Shown here: piece by piece, positions 37,876-49,639 of the stretch
Numbering within the stretch: position 1 is the first letter of the stretch
How the letters are laid out: each line of letters opens with the position of its first letter
NCBI RefSeq assembly: GCF_010015445.1
Contig: NC_053133.1
Location: forward strand, 3,256,764 to 3,320,763
DNA length: 64,000 nt
Origin: Perca fluviatilis
Taxonomy: Eukaryota > Chordata > Actinopteri > Perciformes > Percidae
Direction of reading: 5' to 3'
Program-made: the position numbers and the translations under genes
The notes under the pieces: model-generated
Database searches by the model: none
Told to the model about the DNA's origin: nothing
What the model saw: only the letters and a program-made list of their open reading frames with translations

Positions 37876-38049
37876 TGATGGCCTCAGCTGCGCAGCTGTG
37901 CCGGTGATCCTGCCGCTGCACGTAGGGAAGAAGCAGAGACGCCTTGACAACCGACCTACCTTCCTCTCTCTCTGTCAAAACAAAAAAAAAAAAGGCGGAG
38001 AGAGGAAAAAAAAAGAAAAGAAAACACACCAGCATAAACAAATGCGACC
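37876..38049 (+). other. jcad: jcad 5' untranslated part of the first coding exon
   Basis: It follows the acceptor TTTCCCCAG. It contains an A-rich purine tract (about 37,978-38,030) and an upstream ATG at 38,042 that lies out of frame 8 nt before the jcad start. That upstream ORF stays open to 38,233, overlapping the jcad start. The jcad ATG itself has A at -3 (GACCATG) and is the better context. Confidence 0.65.
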
Positions 38050-38423
38050 ATGTACAGCGTGGAGGACCTCCTCATCTCTCATGGATACAAGCTGCCCAAG
38101 CATACCACCTCCTCCTCCTCCACCCCTACCCCAGCCCCCGCGTCATCGTCCCGCCAGGCTCCCTCGTCCTCGCCGCCGTCCTACAGCAAACACCATGAAA
38201 TCCTGGAGAACAGGCCCGGCCCCAGGACAGTGAACGGGTATGAAAGAGGTCCCGGGATGCCCTATGGCAACGGTGGTGGATCCAGGCAGCCTCAAGCGTA
38301 TGGCAGCGGCTGTCCCAACAACAACAACGAAGCCAGGGACAGAAGCTTGTCCAGGCGGGAGGGCGAGGGCCGGGGCCAAATTGACACCCACTCCTTGGGA
38401 GAGTCGCTGACCTCAGACAGCGG
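38050..38423 (+). CDS. jcad: jcad coding exon 1 (374 nt)
   Basis: Encodes residues 1-124 and two bases of Gly125. It ends at the donor CGG|GTAAGA. It contains the conserved N terminus, a Ser/Thr/Pro tract at 19-43 and the first PPSY. Reading on past the donor meets TAA immediately, which supports the exon end. Confidence 0.92.
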
Positions 38424-41400
38424 GTAAGACATAGTCTGTGCTGTACCTTGAGAACAGGTGATGTGCTTCTGTCTGAGCGACCTGTTTGCATGCCCTGTCC
38501 TGCCTATGGTTGTCCTCAATCTTTATTGATAAATGACACAGTCATTCATTGTTATGGTGCTTTGATGGAGCAGATTAATTCAATTAAATACCCCATCAAG
38601 CAGTTTTGCATGGGGATTTTGCTTGGCAATCTTAAATCGAACTGGCTAACACTGCTGCTCAGTCACTCCTGCCATCTCTCTGTTGCGTCTGTATTTCCCC
38701 TTGTGTGTAACTTCCTCTCAGTTCATCTCCATTCCCTTTTTCTCCTCTTCCCAATCAAGTCGTGGGCAGGGGAGGAGGGATAGTGTGTGCTGGAGTCTTA
38801 ATCTGCCACATGGGACCTTGGAGTTGTAATCAAAACAGCTTTGGGGTAAACCAATGTGCCCCATTTGAGCATGCCCATTCTTACACACACAGGTTGCCAG
38901 GTTAGTCAGATACCTTTTCTACTCCCAATCATAACTAATATAACCTGGCTTCCACTGTTTTTTAAGTATTTTACCTGCTTATATAATGCATGCCCCATCA
39001 ATAATACAGGATTCATATAGGGTGTATTTAAATATGTATATGAAGGATAGGCTATATTTAGCTTAGTCTGGAGTTATGCAATTGAAAGCCTCTTGGGTAG
39101 GGACTGCTAGAACGTATCATATTTCCAGAGATATCGCCCGGCTGCAGCCAATCTGTTTTTTCTTGAAAACAGGATTGTTTAATTTGCCTATTTGCACCAG
39201 TTCTGGGAGTTAGTGTGCTGTAACTGAGACAAAGTCAATACAGCTGTTCCAATGTCCACACAATTAGACAGATTTTTCCCCTTTTTTTCTTGCGTTTTGT
39301 TAGTCTGACTTTCTTTTTTTCCCCTAATCCTTTTTGCCACCAGCCAGTGACATAGCATCTGAAAATAGTCAAATGACCTTGAATAATGCCAGCGCTTGTG
39401 TTTTTTTCCTTCCCTTTTCCGTTTTATTTTTTGAGACCATTAATCCGCATTTTCGTGCCGCTTCTTTGCCAGTGCTATCAGAGCATTCTATTGGGAATGT
39501 GGGAATTGCTAAGACGTATGTTCTGCGATTTCAGTTATTTGTTCATCCATTTTTTTTTTCTCTCATCGAAATCCATTTTGCCTGGCAGCTTTAGTTAGAT
39601 AAGGAACAGGCCTATCTTGGCACTCCCATTAGGCAGTGCTACTTAGACTCAATTAGGCTAATGATGGTAACTCATCTTACGTAAGATGCCCTCAAATTCA
39701 GCAGATTGGCATAGCTAGCCCCCCTTCCCCCAGCAAACATCTCTGGACAGTGATGATCATGGATGGAAATGTCAAGGACACTCAGTGGCCTGGGCCTCGA
39801 GGGGGTGTACACATGTGCTTGCGTCTGGTTTGCGTTGTCATTCAGTCAGTCAGTCACTCCACAAATAGCCTAAAATGATCAGACTGTATGCAGAGACCCA
39901 TTGCATCTTGTTGTAGCCCATCAGGTCTGCCATCGAACATCCTCTCCGAGATATAGTGGGAGTTTTCCTTAGACTGGTTGAGAGAATGCTGCTCATTTTC
40001 TCAGATTAGTAACGCAAGAACAGTGCAATACAAAGATTGTCAATGAAACGTCCTCTAAATTGTTGATCTGTCTTGGAGGACATCGGGGACTAACAGCCAC
40101 AGTGTATCATTGTGTAATGTGTTCATGATGCCCCATAGAAAATCCCAATTACTAGAGACTGCACCTCTACTCATGGTCATTTGTCTCCATCTAGTGGGAG
40201 AAGCTTTCTTTTTTCTTGAACTGTCCACATTGTAGACTGTTAGTGGTTATTTTCCTCTTATCATTTGGACATTATCTATTTGTTGGCATTTGATGATCCT
40301 AAACTATTGTATTTCAGGGTTTTGATTATTTTAATGCTTCAATGTTTCAAAGTGCTCATAACTTTGCTCACACATGTTCAGTGTGAGTAGCTTACCACAT
40401 TGCATCTCTAAATAATAGAAAAAATAGATTGGGTTGTGCTTAAAACAAAGTAGTTTGCATGACACATTGTCTGCCAATGTCTGAAGGCAAAAGTGTTTAT
40501 AGCTGTTCCAAACGGCCATACTCCAAGGCTGCCTGCCATCCTCGATCAAAAATATGGATAAAAGTAGACACTTTGGCTCAGTCTTTTATGGAAGTAAATT
40601 ATAGTGTCGAAGACAAAAAGCGACAGAAGTAATCATGTAAAGAATGGAAAAAAAGAGCTTTCAAACCTCACTTGCCTCTGCACACCTGCCCAATCGCTGT
40701 GTTAACTGGGCTTGCTTGTCAGATTGTTACAAAAACCCAATTCTAATGTAGGAAACGTGTAGGGGGAGGGTGTTTCAGACACTATTTGACCATCCAACAA
40801 GCACTTTGATTTAAGCATTTAAGCATATTGACACCTTTATTTGCGTGTGTTTCCGCACAGGTTCTGTGATGGCACCAGAGGTCCTCAGTCACAGTCCAAG
40901 GATGTGTCCTACTGGAGGAGACGAGGCCAGGACTTCGCTGTGCTGCTGGACTATGCTGACCTCAAAGAGCCCCATGGAGGAGGCCATGTGGGTTACGGAA
41001 GGCCAGAGGGGTCTCAACAAGCAAGAGGCCAAGAGTTGTCTGCAGAGGAGCGTCAGAGGGCAGCTCAGGAGAGGCAGCGCTGGGCAGCCCAGGCCCAGGC
41101 TCAGGTGCAGGCTCAGGCCCAGGTCCAGGCTCAGGCCCGCTCTAGAGAGAGGGAAGCTGCTCTCCATCATTGGAGGATGGCGAGTGAGAGGAAGTGCCAG
41201 AGCCTGGGGACAGATGAGTGGCGTCCAGCTGTGAGCTTTGGCCGCCAGCTTTCACAGAGTGAGGGTGAGCGTTGGGCACAGGAGCAGCAGCGGCTCCAAG
41301 CCAGGACACCAGAGGGTATGGTAGTCCATCCCAGGACCAAAGCCAAATCCCAGTCCCTGCCCAGGATGCTGCAGCCTGAGAGCCTGCAATATGTGGACAT

Positions 41401-44400
41401 AGACTCGTCCGGCCTGGAACTGTACAGGCGGGTCAATGGTCACCCACTGTCACACCACGACCTTTACAGGGCACCCCGCTGGCCGGAGAATGGCAGGCCG
41501 GCTAGCGCCAACCAACTTTTAATGACACCAAAGCCCCGCTTCACCCGACCCCCCAGACCTCCCTCTTATGAGATGCACCAGCAGATCAGGGGAAGCTGTG
41601 AGATGTTGTCCGGGAGAGACTCAGTGATTCCTCAGGCCAGGGACAGAACTCCACTTCCAATATCAAGGACAGATGACCCTCAACTGGACTATTTTACACA
41701 GGACTCTGGACCTCCAGGATACATCCCTCCCCCATCATATAAAAGAGCTCCTATAATGGGAATCGGGCGCCGGGGATATGGTGAAATTGCTGTTGACTAC
41801 AGGTAAATCACTACAGTTTTCCCTTTTACATTAATTAGCTGTGAATTTAAATTTATACTTTAAATTCAACACAAGAGCGAACCCTTGGTTTTACATTAGC
41901 ATTATTATCTGGTTGGACTTATTCAAGAGGCTGCAATGTAGTAGTAGTTTAAACATGAGACTAAAATAATTCTTTATTTTAACGTAAGAAATGTATAGCT
42001 CAGAGTTGCAGAAAGTACAGATCATCCACATATACCAAACATTTAAAGATTTTTTAATACAGTTAGAATGTGTAAGAATGCTTTAAAGGACATTATCACT
42101 GAATTTGAGCCTTTTAAATAAAATTTGGCCTGTAGGAAAATGTACTCAATGTTCATGACCACAGATGAAACAGCCCCTTAATCCTATATGCCATGTCACA
42201 CCTATACATCTCGAATTGTACAAAACTTTTAAGTGTGACAAAGCACGAGACTACTATATTTTTTATATGTAAGGCTCAAGCCAGATTGTGACAGATTTCT
42301 TTGAATGGGTTTTACGTTATGCAATGACAACAGAGAGGCTCACGATCTTTTGTGATATTCATTGATAAATGTATCTCTCCAGTGCAATGAAATTATTTCT
42401 ATGTTGTATTCTGAAATTGAATGCCAAGTAGTTCTTAACTTGCTAAACGCACCTGGTGTAGATCAATATAATTAGGTTAACATCACTTTAATTATTATAA
42501 CTGTTTGTTTATTCCCTTTTGTCTTGTTGAAGTCATTGTTGCTTAGATAAAGTACAACTGTATTTTTTCTACTCCTAGGTACAGAGGGGATGTGTACCAG
42601 CAGATACAGGTGGCTCCAGATGGATCTCATTGGTTCACCAGACATCCAGCCTGTTCCTGGCCGGATCCCCAGAGAGAAAGGAGCATGTCCAGCCAGAAGC
42701 AGCTTTACCCTGTATATACTACCAAGGAGCGCCCTGGTGGAGGGATCCAATATATCCCCTTTGATGACCCCCGCATCCGCCATATATCCTCAGCCTTGGG
42801 TGGCAACTCCCTGACGGATGCTGACAAGATCCGGCACATCCGCAACGAGCTTCCCAGCGTCACCGTGTCGGAGCCTGTATCCAACGACAGTGCCTTTTTG
42901 CCCCCGCCATTGGGGCCTTTCATCGCTGCCAAACTGGCCGATGATGTTAACCAGACGTCTTCTAGCAACTTTGACAATGATAATAACAGGTGGCACAGTG
43001 ATTTGCACAAAGAGGCTGTCGATAACTTCCCAGCAACTGACCAAAACTGCAACAACAGATATCCCAAAAACCAACGTCCTCCTTCATCTCCCTCTTCAGC
43101 CTTCCAGGCCCCATTACCAAGATGTTCTTCTCGCCAGGGGTCCAGCTCAGATCAGGTCTTTGCAGAAACCATCACACAAGTGAAGAAAATTGTCCCAGAT
43201 TCAGGGCCAGAGAACACTAAGAGAAGAGTGAGCGAGACCATCTTCTGCCTTGTGTCCGTCCCTGTTCACACACCGACTAACATTAGCAAAGACTTAGCAG
43301 CAGATCAGAACAACAATGAGACAATAGCAAGTCTGACTGTCACCAACACAAACACTTTCGCTGTAGGCCTCAAAGAGAGCCCCAACGTACGGAGCAAGTC
43401 AGTGAATGAGATGCCCATCCAACACCACTACTCTCACTTTCACACCAGCAGCATGTCCTCAATGAGGAACTACAAGAGGGCTCCTCTAAGGAAGGAGATA
43501 ATAGATGCCTGGGCCCTTCAAGCCAGTGAAGACAAAGAGTTGTGCTATGCTGGGTCCTGGCCTGGAAACCAGTACCGAAACCAGGAAACACAGACTGGCT
43601 CACCTTTGACGGTGGTGAAAATTTCAGAACCTCAGAGTCCCCCTGGCGGACAAGAGCCTGCTCAGTCTGTCTCGGACACAACCACAGACAGTGGTGTCGG
43701 GACAGACAGTAGCTCCTCTTATGGTTACCCCATGGCAGGCCAGAAAAACCTTCATCCCTCCAGCAACAGCGCCTTCTCCCGTCTTAGCCTCAGCCCAACA
43801 CAACCGACATCCCTTCTACCCTCTCAACAAGACCCATTCTCCCCATCAACAGCCCAGGATCAGGGAGAGCAGCCATGTTCCCCCAGGAAGAGCAACTCCA
43901 GTCCTCCGGAGAGTACAGAACAAGTGAGCTTTGGGCAGTTTCTCTTAAAGCCAGTGAACCGACGACCCTGTGATGCCATTGGTGAACTGGAGACCATTAA
44001 TAAGGAGATGGAAGACACAATCAGCAAGAGACCCAATGTGGGTCACTGCATTGACGATCTAGATGGGGTGAATAAGAGATTAGACCGGTTTAAATCAGGA
44101 GCACATTTCACTGCTGGTCCAGAACCAGGCAGGGAAGCAATCAGTCTTCCACCAATGCACATAGAAAAACCCAACAACATAAAAGTCAGATCAAAGTCCT
44201 TTGCTTCTACCGCTGATCTAGACTCTATGGACATGAAGAGTTCTTTTTCCAGACTACAGGCTAACAACATATCACCAAAAAATGAGCTATCTATACTCTC
44301 CAACCCAGGCCCCAGAGACAGTTGCCTCCTGCCCTCACTAGCCCCACACAATGAGTCAGACCGGCTCTATAGACAGGACATCCCAGTGCCTCAAGAGTCC

Positions 44401-47400
44401 TTGCTGAGGGATGTCGGGTTAACCGTTTACACAGAGACTCCTGGTGGTCCTGGGGAGCCAATGCAGCGCTCACTCTCAGTCCCCCCTCCGCTCGATCATA
44501 AGGAGCTTAGTCAGTCAGTGCAGCTCTCGTGTGAGAGCAGGACAGCACTTGTTAAAAATAGTGGTAGCCCCGAGCACAATTCAAATAAAGAGCTTCAAGC
44601 TGAGGTTGAGACTGAGAGAAAGGCTAAATCAGACAATGTTCCACGATTCAGGGGTGAGGTGAATTTAAGCATCTATAGAACCAGGAGTGAAGGCAGCAGA
44701 TCACCTCAGAAAGAGGTTTCTCCACATATCACCAGGCTGACCAGGGGGGTTTCTTTTGTGTTGAAGGATGATGATGGCAATGGGAGATACGCCATCTCTG
44801 AGCCTCTGACCTACAAGAATGAGTCAACCATTGCAGATAAGCATCTAGAGAACTTACTGATTCTGGAGAAAGCCAATTCTTTACCTGCAGAAGACCTCAG
44901 CAACCTGTATGAGGTTAAATGCGCAAAAGGTATCCCTGAAAACGAGTCCATCGAGCAGAGGGCTGCCAGAATTCTGGGTATTGCTGTTCCAGTGGAGGCC
45001 TTGGGAGTGGCTGACAAACAGTGCGAGGACAACCAGGACGATATGGATACCACTGTAGTTGATAAACTACAAAGTCCAGGAGAAGAGACACAGCAGGTGA
45101 TAGGAGAGTGTGAGCAAGTCAAAGATGAGTCCCTTGTCCAGGGAGCAGAGACAGAGGAGGTTAAGGGGACAGGCTCAGTAGTGGACCACGAAGAAGAAGG
45201 AGACAGACAAAAGCACAGCAGCAACCACAGCGATAGTGAAAACAACGAGGATACTGAGATTCAGTCCCTGGTGGTACTGGATCTGCCCGAGTTCCCACCT
45301 CATAAGCTTCCCCTATCCCTCCCTGTCACCCCTGATGACGAGCTAGCACTTAGCATGTGCAGTGTGGAGAGGAGGGGGCGAGGTGGAGCATGCAAACTAA
45401 TCGAATCCCTGCAAGAAAAGCTAAACTCCTCCGCTTCTTCGTCTGCTTCATCCCTGGGCAGGTCAACCCCAGACAGAATGGCCCGTCTGAAAGAGCTGGA
45501 CTCAGTGTCTCGAATAAGGCGCCTCAGCCTCAAAGGTTCAGAGTCTGGAGGAGAAGTTGATTCTGAGGATAGGGATGGTGACAGAGAGGAGAGCCAAGTT
45601 CAGGAAGTAACAAAGGAGGAAGTTGTAGAGCAACGAGAAGAGGAAGAGGATAAGAAACTGGAGGAAGAAGGAGGGAAGAGGGAGGATAACCCAGAAACAC
45701 ATGACAAGTTGGGAGATCCTGAAGAAGATTGTAAACCTAAAGCAAATGAAGGGATATGTGAGGAAGAGCAAAGACAAGAAGAGGAGGCAGAAGAGATGAA
45801 TGTTGAGATTGCACTAAAAGCGGAAAATGAAGGGAGTAAAAATGTAGATGGTGAATTAAAATCGGAGGAGTCAGAAGGAGAAGTGGAGCTTGAAATTGTG
45901 GAGGATGGTAAAGAAAAGCCTTTGGCGGAGGTAAAAGATGGACATAATACAGCCGAGATCAGCAGAGCTGAGGCGACACAAGAAGCTGGCAGAGAAAAGT
46001 TGCCCAAACCAAAGCAGCGCACCAGGCTGCAGAAGCCTCCTTTGCTTCCTAAACCTCGCAGCGTTCCCAAGAGAGAAATAACGCTGCCTCTGAGCTTCAG
46101 CACTGGGACCTGTGGTCCCTCCAATATGGAGGATGAGGAGATGCTCTCTGTCTCAGGTGGGTACGGAGGAATTAAGAGAATAATCATTTCACATGCTTTT
46201 TTTGGCCTTTAAAGTGAAGCAGCGTCATTCTATAATATGGATATTAGCTATGTACAAATGTGTATACATGTGATTGTGAATCTATAGTTAAAGGGATAGT
46301 TCAATGTTTTTGGAAATATTATTTGCTTTCTTTCTGAGTTTGAGTTGAAACGATGTAAAGATCCATCTGCAGGGTAAATCCAGACAGCTAGCTAGACTAT
46401 GACGTTTGAATCGATTAAAAATCAATTTAAATGTGCAAAGATAGAAAAAAAGGAATCGCGATGCAACAGCCTAGGGTGTCGCTACGTTAACATACAGCAG
46501 GTAACGTAAGCCTACCATTAGCTAGTAACATTAGCTGGCTTAATGCTGACAGCTAAACGGTGTAAAGTGTGACTATATTTCACTGGGAAGGATTCCAACA
46601 GTGGGACTTACAACAGTCTGCAGGTAAAGACACATAGGAGACTAGCTGCACTTTGAGACAGTGTGGACACTGCCGCTGTTGGATAAACAACAGTGGTGGG
46701 AGTGTTGCGTTTGGGTGTTGCTCCGTAATCTTGTGTTGTGTCAATGTTGTTGTAAAATACCCTTCTGCCATCTAGTGTTTCTTCTTTTTGTCATGTAACA
46801 GCAAATGACTGGTGAAAAAACGTTGTGGTTATAAGTTATTGTTATTACATTTTAAATAAGTTATTTAAATGTAACCATATGGACTTAGCAATAAACCAGC
46901 ATTTCTTTAATCTTTAATTTTTTTGTTTGCTATTTAAGATAAAATACTATTTCAGTTGCACTTCTGATAAGAGGACACATCTGCTGTTTTGCACAGTTTA
47001 TACAAATAAAGAATATGTTTCAGTCATTTCATTTTGTTAAAACAAATAGTGAGAAAATCGCATCATGAACTTAAAATCGTGATTAGTATCGAATCATGAG
47101 TTGAGTGTATCGTTACATCACTAATTGATATCCAGATTTAGGTGTAATTAAACTTTTTAGTGGTCACTTCTTATTCTTTCATGTTTTGTTAAAAACCATC
47201 TTCACTACTAAACCACATTAGTTGTTTGTAATAATCCGCTTAAGTATACAGTGCACAGATCATGTTAAGCAGAGATAACTAAGGATCTTAAGTTTCTGTA
47301 TGGGAGGGTATGAACTGTTCTGCACTGAAGCGGTGCAAAGGCTTATGGGAAAAAAATATGTGGTGAACGGTTTCTGTCCTAGTTAAAGTGTGTTTTAATA

Positions 47401-49639
47401 ATGTTCTGTTACTGTTTTGGGTGTGCATTTATATTATCTGGGTTTTAGTTTTGGTTGATTTAGTGTTCATGTTGATCTACATTTATTGTTGCACCATAAC
47501 CGAGACCCGGGCAGGGACTGATGGGGTCTGGGCAGGGAGCCAGGGTAAAGTCACTCAGATCCATGCAGAGCATGTTGGAAATTACAATCTATGCATTGTC
47601 ATCCTTTCTGTTTTACTGGAACTAATGTATTGAATACATTGTTCTTAAAACTATACTGTTATAAAGAAAAAAACATATTTAAAAGAATGATTCCTTCTTA
47701 TAGTTTTGGTAAGTAGAGCCTAGTGTTTCATATTTATTATATTTTAACAAAAGTATGTGATTTTTTACTAATGACTACTAATGTAAACTTGATTTACTGC
47801 TCTGTGTTAATACAACTTCACCTGTTAAGTTTCACCTTGTGTAAAAACTTAAACGGTTTAAGGCAACGGGTTTCCACGCAAATTTCTAGTAAAGTCAACT
47901 AATTAGGGATAACAGTGTATGTGCATTAAGTGCTTAGCTTGAGTGGGTATGTGGTTTGCCACGTTTAGCCCCAACAAAACGTAGCAATAAGGTTTTTTTA
48001 AACTGAAACGGGGTTGCGTTGAACACCCTGTTGTGTGTGCAAGCGCTCTGCCTTTTTATTACCACGAGTTTACAGACACATCTCTGCTGATTGGGTATCA
48101 CCTGTGACACAGCCAATAAACCAGAGACACACCCACCAAACGAGAGGAAACATATCTCATAACTGTTGCACGCCGTTTCACACCGTTCCAAGAAAACATG
48201 CCGTTCAATGCGGAAACCGTAGAAAAACGGTGCACACCGTTTTGAGATAGGTCTTTGGACTGAGCCAGACGAGCTGTTTCCCCATGGTTCCATAACGTTA
48301 TGCTAAGCTAGGCTAAACATGTTCCAACTCCAGCTATGTACTTAATGCACAGTCATGAGACTGGTTATCTCATTGTCCCTTCAAAGCACCTTTTTTTTAA
48401 GGGAAGGACCCCTAACTGAAAGAGAGACGGAGCTATATCTATATATACATATATTGTATAAAATGAAGTGGCATAATAAACTGGGCCTACAATTACGTGT
48501 AGGGTGGCCTAAAGCCTTTATACATACCTTTTTTTGTATAGAATACTAAGCTAATAATAGCCTTAGAATATTTGGCATGACTTGATAAATCATGTTTAAT
48601 TTTAAACAAACATACTTGTGGCAGAGTGAATCCTTATTATCTGTATCTATGGATGGCTACATTACCTATAGGCCAGCAAGCAGTGGGGATTTATATTTCC
48701 TAATAATATGTTGGATTCATGTTAAGACTTTTTAGTTTATTTTTTTTAACAATCAAAAATTAACAATAATTTGGTGGCCTCCCTGCATTGACTCTGAGGA
48801 CCCCCTAGGGGTCCCGTACCTCCTGTTGAAGATCCCTGTTTTAAAGGTTTCCTGAGGAGTTTCTTGTAAACAAAGTTATTGTTTACATTCAGTGTTATTC
48901 ACCAACTAGTCCCATATCCACGACGTTCCACTTCCGGGATTGCTCCGGTGCTGCCGGAAGTTCCGCCAACCGGATTTCCCTCACCTTCCTCTTTCTTTGT
49001 GTTGGCGTTCTAACCTCCGGTGGATTTGTGAGGACTATGGTTAACTGCTCCTCAGATCTCTGCAGGGTAAATCCAGACAGCTAGCTAGACTATCTGTCCA
49101 ATCTGAGTTTTCTGTTGCACGACTGAAACAACTTTTGAACGTACAGTACGTTCAAAAGTTGTCTGGATTTACCCTGCAGAGATCTGAGGAGCAGTTAACC
49201 ATAGTCCTCACAAATCCACCGGAGGTTAGAACGCCAACGCATTGAATGAGAAGGTGTGTCCAAATTTCTGGCCTGTACTGTACACATGTTCCACCAAAAC
49301 AAGTTCCTTCCAGAGGCTATTTTGCAGCGTCGCCGTTGCTCCGTCCGGCGCTTAGAGCCGCCTGTGACGATTGTGATTGGTTTAAAGATGCTATGCTGTG
49401 TGGACTAGCCAGACCTTCCTACGCATTGCTGTGGAGGAAGGTCTGGCAAAGCGAGACTACTCACCAACAGGCATCGTGTGAATCCTTGAGCTTAACGCTC
49501 CACAGGGTACCTTTAATTTCCACCTTTGTAAGGGCAAATAAAATCGTTCTGACTTGTTTTGATTGTGTTGTCTCACCTTTTCTTTCCTCTCTTTTCCTCA
49601 TCAGACTCCTACGACCCCAGTCGAGTGGAGAGAGTGTAA
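38050..49639 (+). CDS. jcad: jcad, junctional cadherin 5-associated protein (complete, 4 coding exons)
   Basis: The protein starts MYSVEDLLISHGYKL, the hallmark N terminus of the JCAD/KIAA1462 family. In mammals this is a component of endothelial cell-cell junctions, found with VE-cadherin and linked to actin and Hippo (LATS2) signalling. Join 38,050-38,423, 40,861-41,802, 42,579-46,156 and 49,605-49,639. All introns are GT-AG and all phases match, giving 1,642 codons plus TAA. Human JCAD is about 1,360 residues, so this fish form is longer. Visible features: PPSY motifs at residues 42-45, 358-361 and 415-418; a Gln/Ala-rich tract at about 195-220; an RSLSVP motif at 1069-1074; a Ser-rich then RRLSL stretch near 1400-1430; a Glu/Lys-rich acidic tract at about 1447-1560; a proline-rich PPLLPKPRSVPKR near 1593; C terminus SYDPSRVERV. 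No signal peptide or membrane segment, and mostly low complexity, so probably a disordered cytoplasmic scaffold. Identification is confident; the motif roles are inferred. Confidence 0.93.
38424..40860 (+). other. jcad: jcad intron 2 (2,437 nt)
   Basis: GTAAGA donor to a TTTCCGCACAG acceptor. It contains no repeat family that I recognise from elsewhere in the window and no extra coding sequence. Confidence 0.85.
40861..41802 (+). CDS. jcad: jcad coding exon 2 (942 nt)
   Basis: One base completes Gly125, then residues 126-438 follow, beginning FCDGTRGPQ and including RRRGQDFAVLLDYADLKE, a conserved-looking JCAD block. It has the alternating Gln/Ala/Val tract encoded by a CAGGCTCAGGCCCAGGTC-type repeat (41,090-41,140) and two PPSY motifs. 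It ends at the donor AG|GTAAAT. Confidence 0.92.
41803..42578 (+). other. jcad: jcad intron 3 (776 nt)
   Basis: GTAAAT donor to TTTTTTCTACTCCTAG acceptor. Nothing else seen. Confidence 0.88.
42579..46156 (+). CDS. jcad: jcad coding exon 3, the long exon (3,578 nt)
   Basis: Encodes residues 439-1631, beginning YRGDVYQQIQVAPDGSHWF. It carries most of the protein, including repeated basic-Ser motifs (VRSKSVNE, VRSKSFAS), RSLSVPPP, the acidic tract and the proline-rich stretch. It ends at CAG|GTGGGT after one base of codon 1632. Reading through instead gives a 19-residue tail and stop at 46,212, which would be an intron-retention form. Confidence 0.93.
46371..46402 (+). mobile_element. Family A scrap
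   Basis: A fragment of about 32 bp (CTGCAGGGTAAATCCAGACA, then GCTAGCTAGACTAT) identical to the internal block of family A elements, with nothing of the rest of the element. It may be a deletion remnant. Confidence 0.6.
48392..48842. repeat. Interspersed repeat family C, copy 3
   Basis: AGGGAAGGACCCCTAACTGAAAG to AGGGGTCCCGTACCTCCTGTTGAAGATCCCTG, matching the copies at 19,685 and 31,762. Confidence 0.75.
48907..49459 (+). mobile_element. Family A TIR element, copy 5, with internal inverted duplication
   Basis: It starts TAGTCCCATATCCACG and ends GCAAAGCGAGACTA. The block at about 49,010-49,144 is followed directly by its reverse complement (49,147-49,240). The duplication meets at GAACGTACAGTACGTTC, forming a long foldback of about 90-130 bp arms. 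The rest of the element then resumes. Confidence 0.8.
49605..49639 (+). CDS. jcad: jcad last coding exon (32 coding nt plus stop)
   Basis: It follows the acceptor TTCCTCATCAG and encodes the rest of Asp1632, then SYDPSRVERV and TAA at 49,637-49,639. The phase (1 base before, 2 bases here) fits the donor at 46,156. The last residues V-E-R-V fit a class III (X-[DE]-X-hydrophobic) PDZ ligand pattern; binding is inference. Confidence 0.88.

Larger units (their letters stand above)
46157..49604 (+). other. jcad: jcad intron 4 (3,448 nt)
   Basis: GTGGGT donor to a CTTTTCCTCATCAG acceptor. It contains a family A scrap (46,371-46,402), family C copy 3 (48,392-48,842) and family A copy 5 (48,907-49,459). 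The rest is AT-rich unique sequence with no supported exon. Confidence 0.8.

Noticed and set aside
45600..46187. 195-codon minus-strand frame opposite jcad
   Set aside because: It is the mirror of the acidic GAG/GAA-rich jcad coding sequence (Ser/Phe/Leu-rich shadow), not a separate gene.
46157..46212. jcad ending at 46,212 without a further exon
   Set aside because: The strong CAG|GTGGGT donor and the in-phase exon at 49,605 ending in SYDPSRVERV favour splicing. Kept only as a possible retained-intron form.
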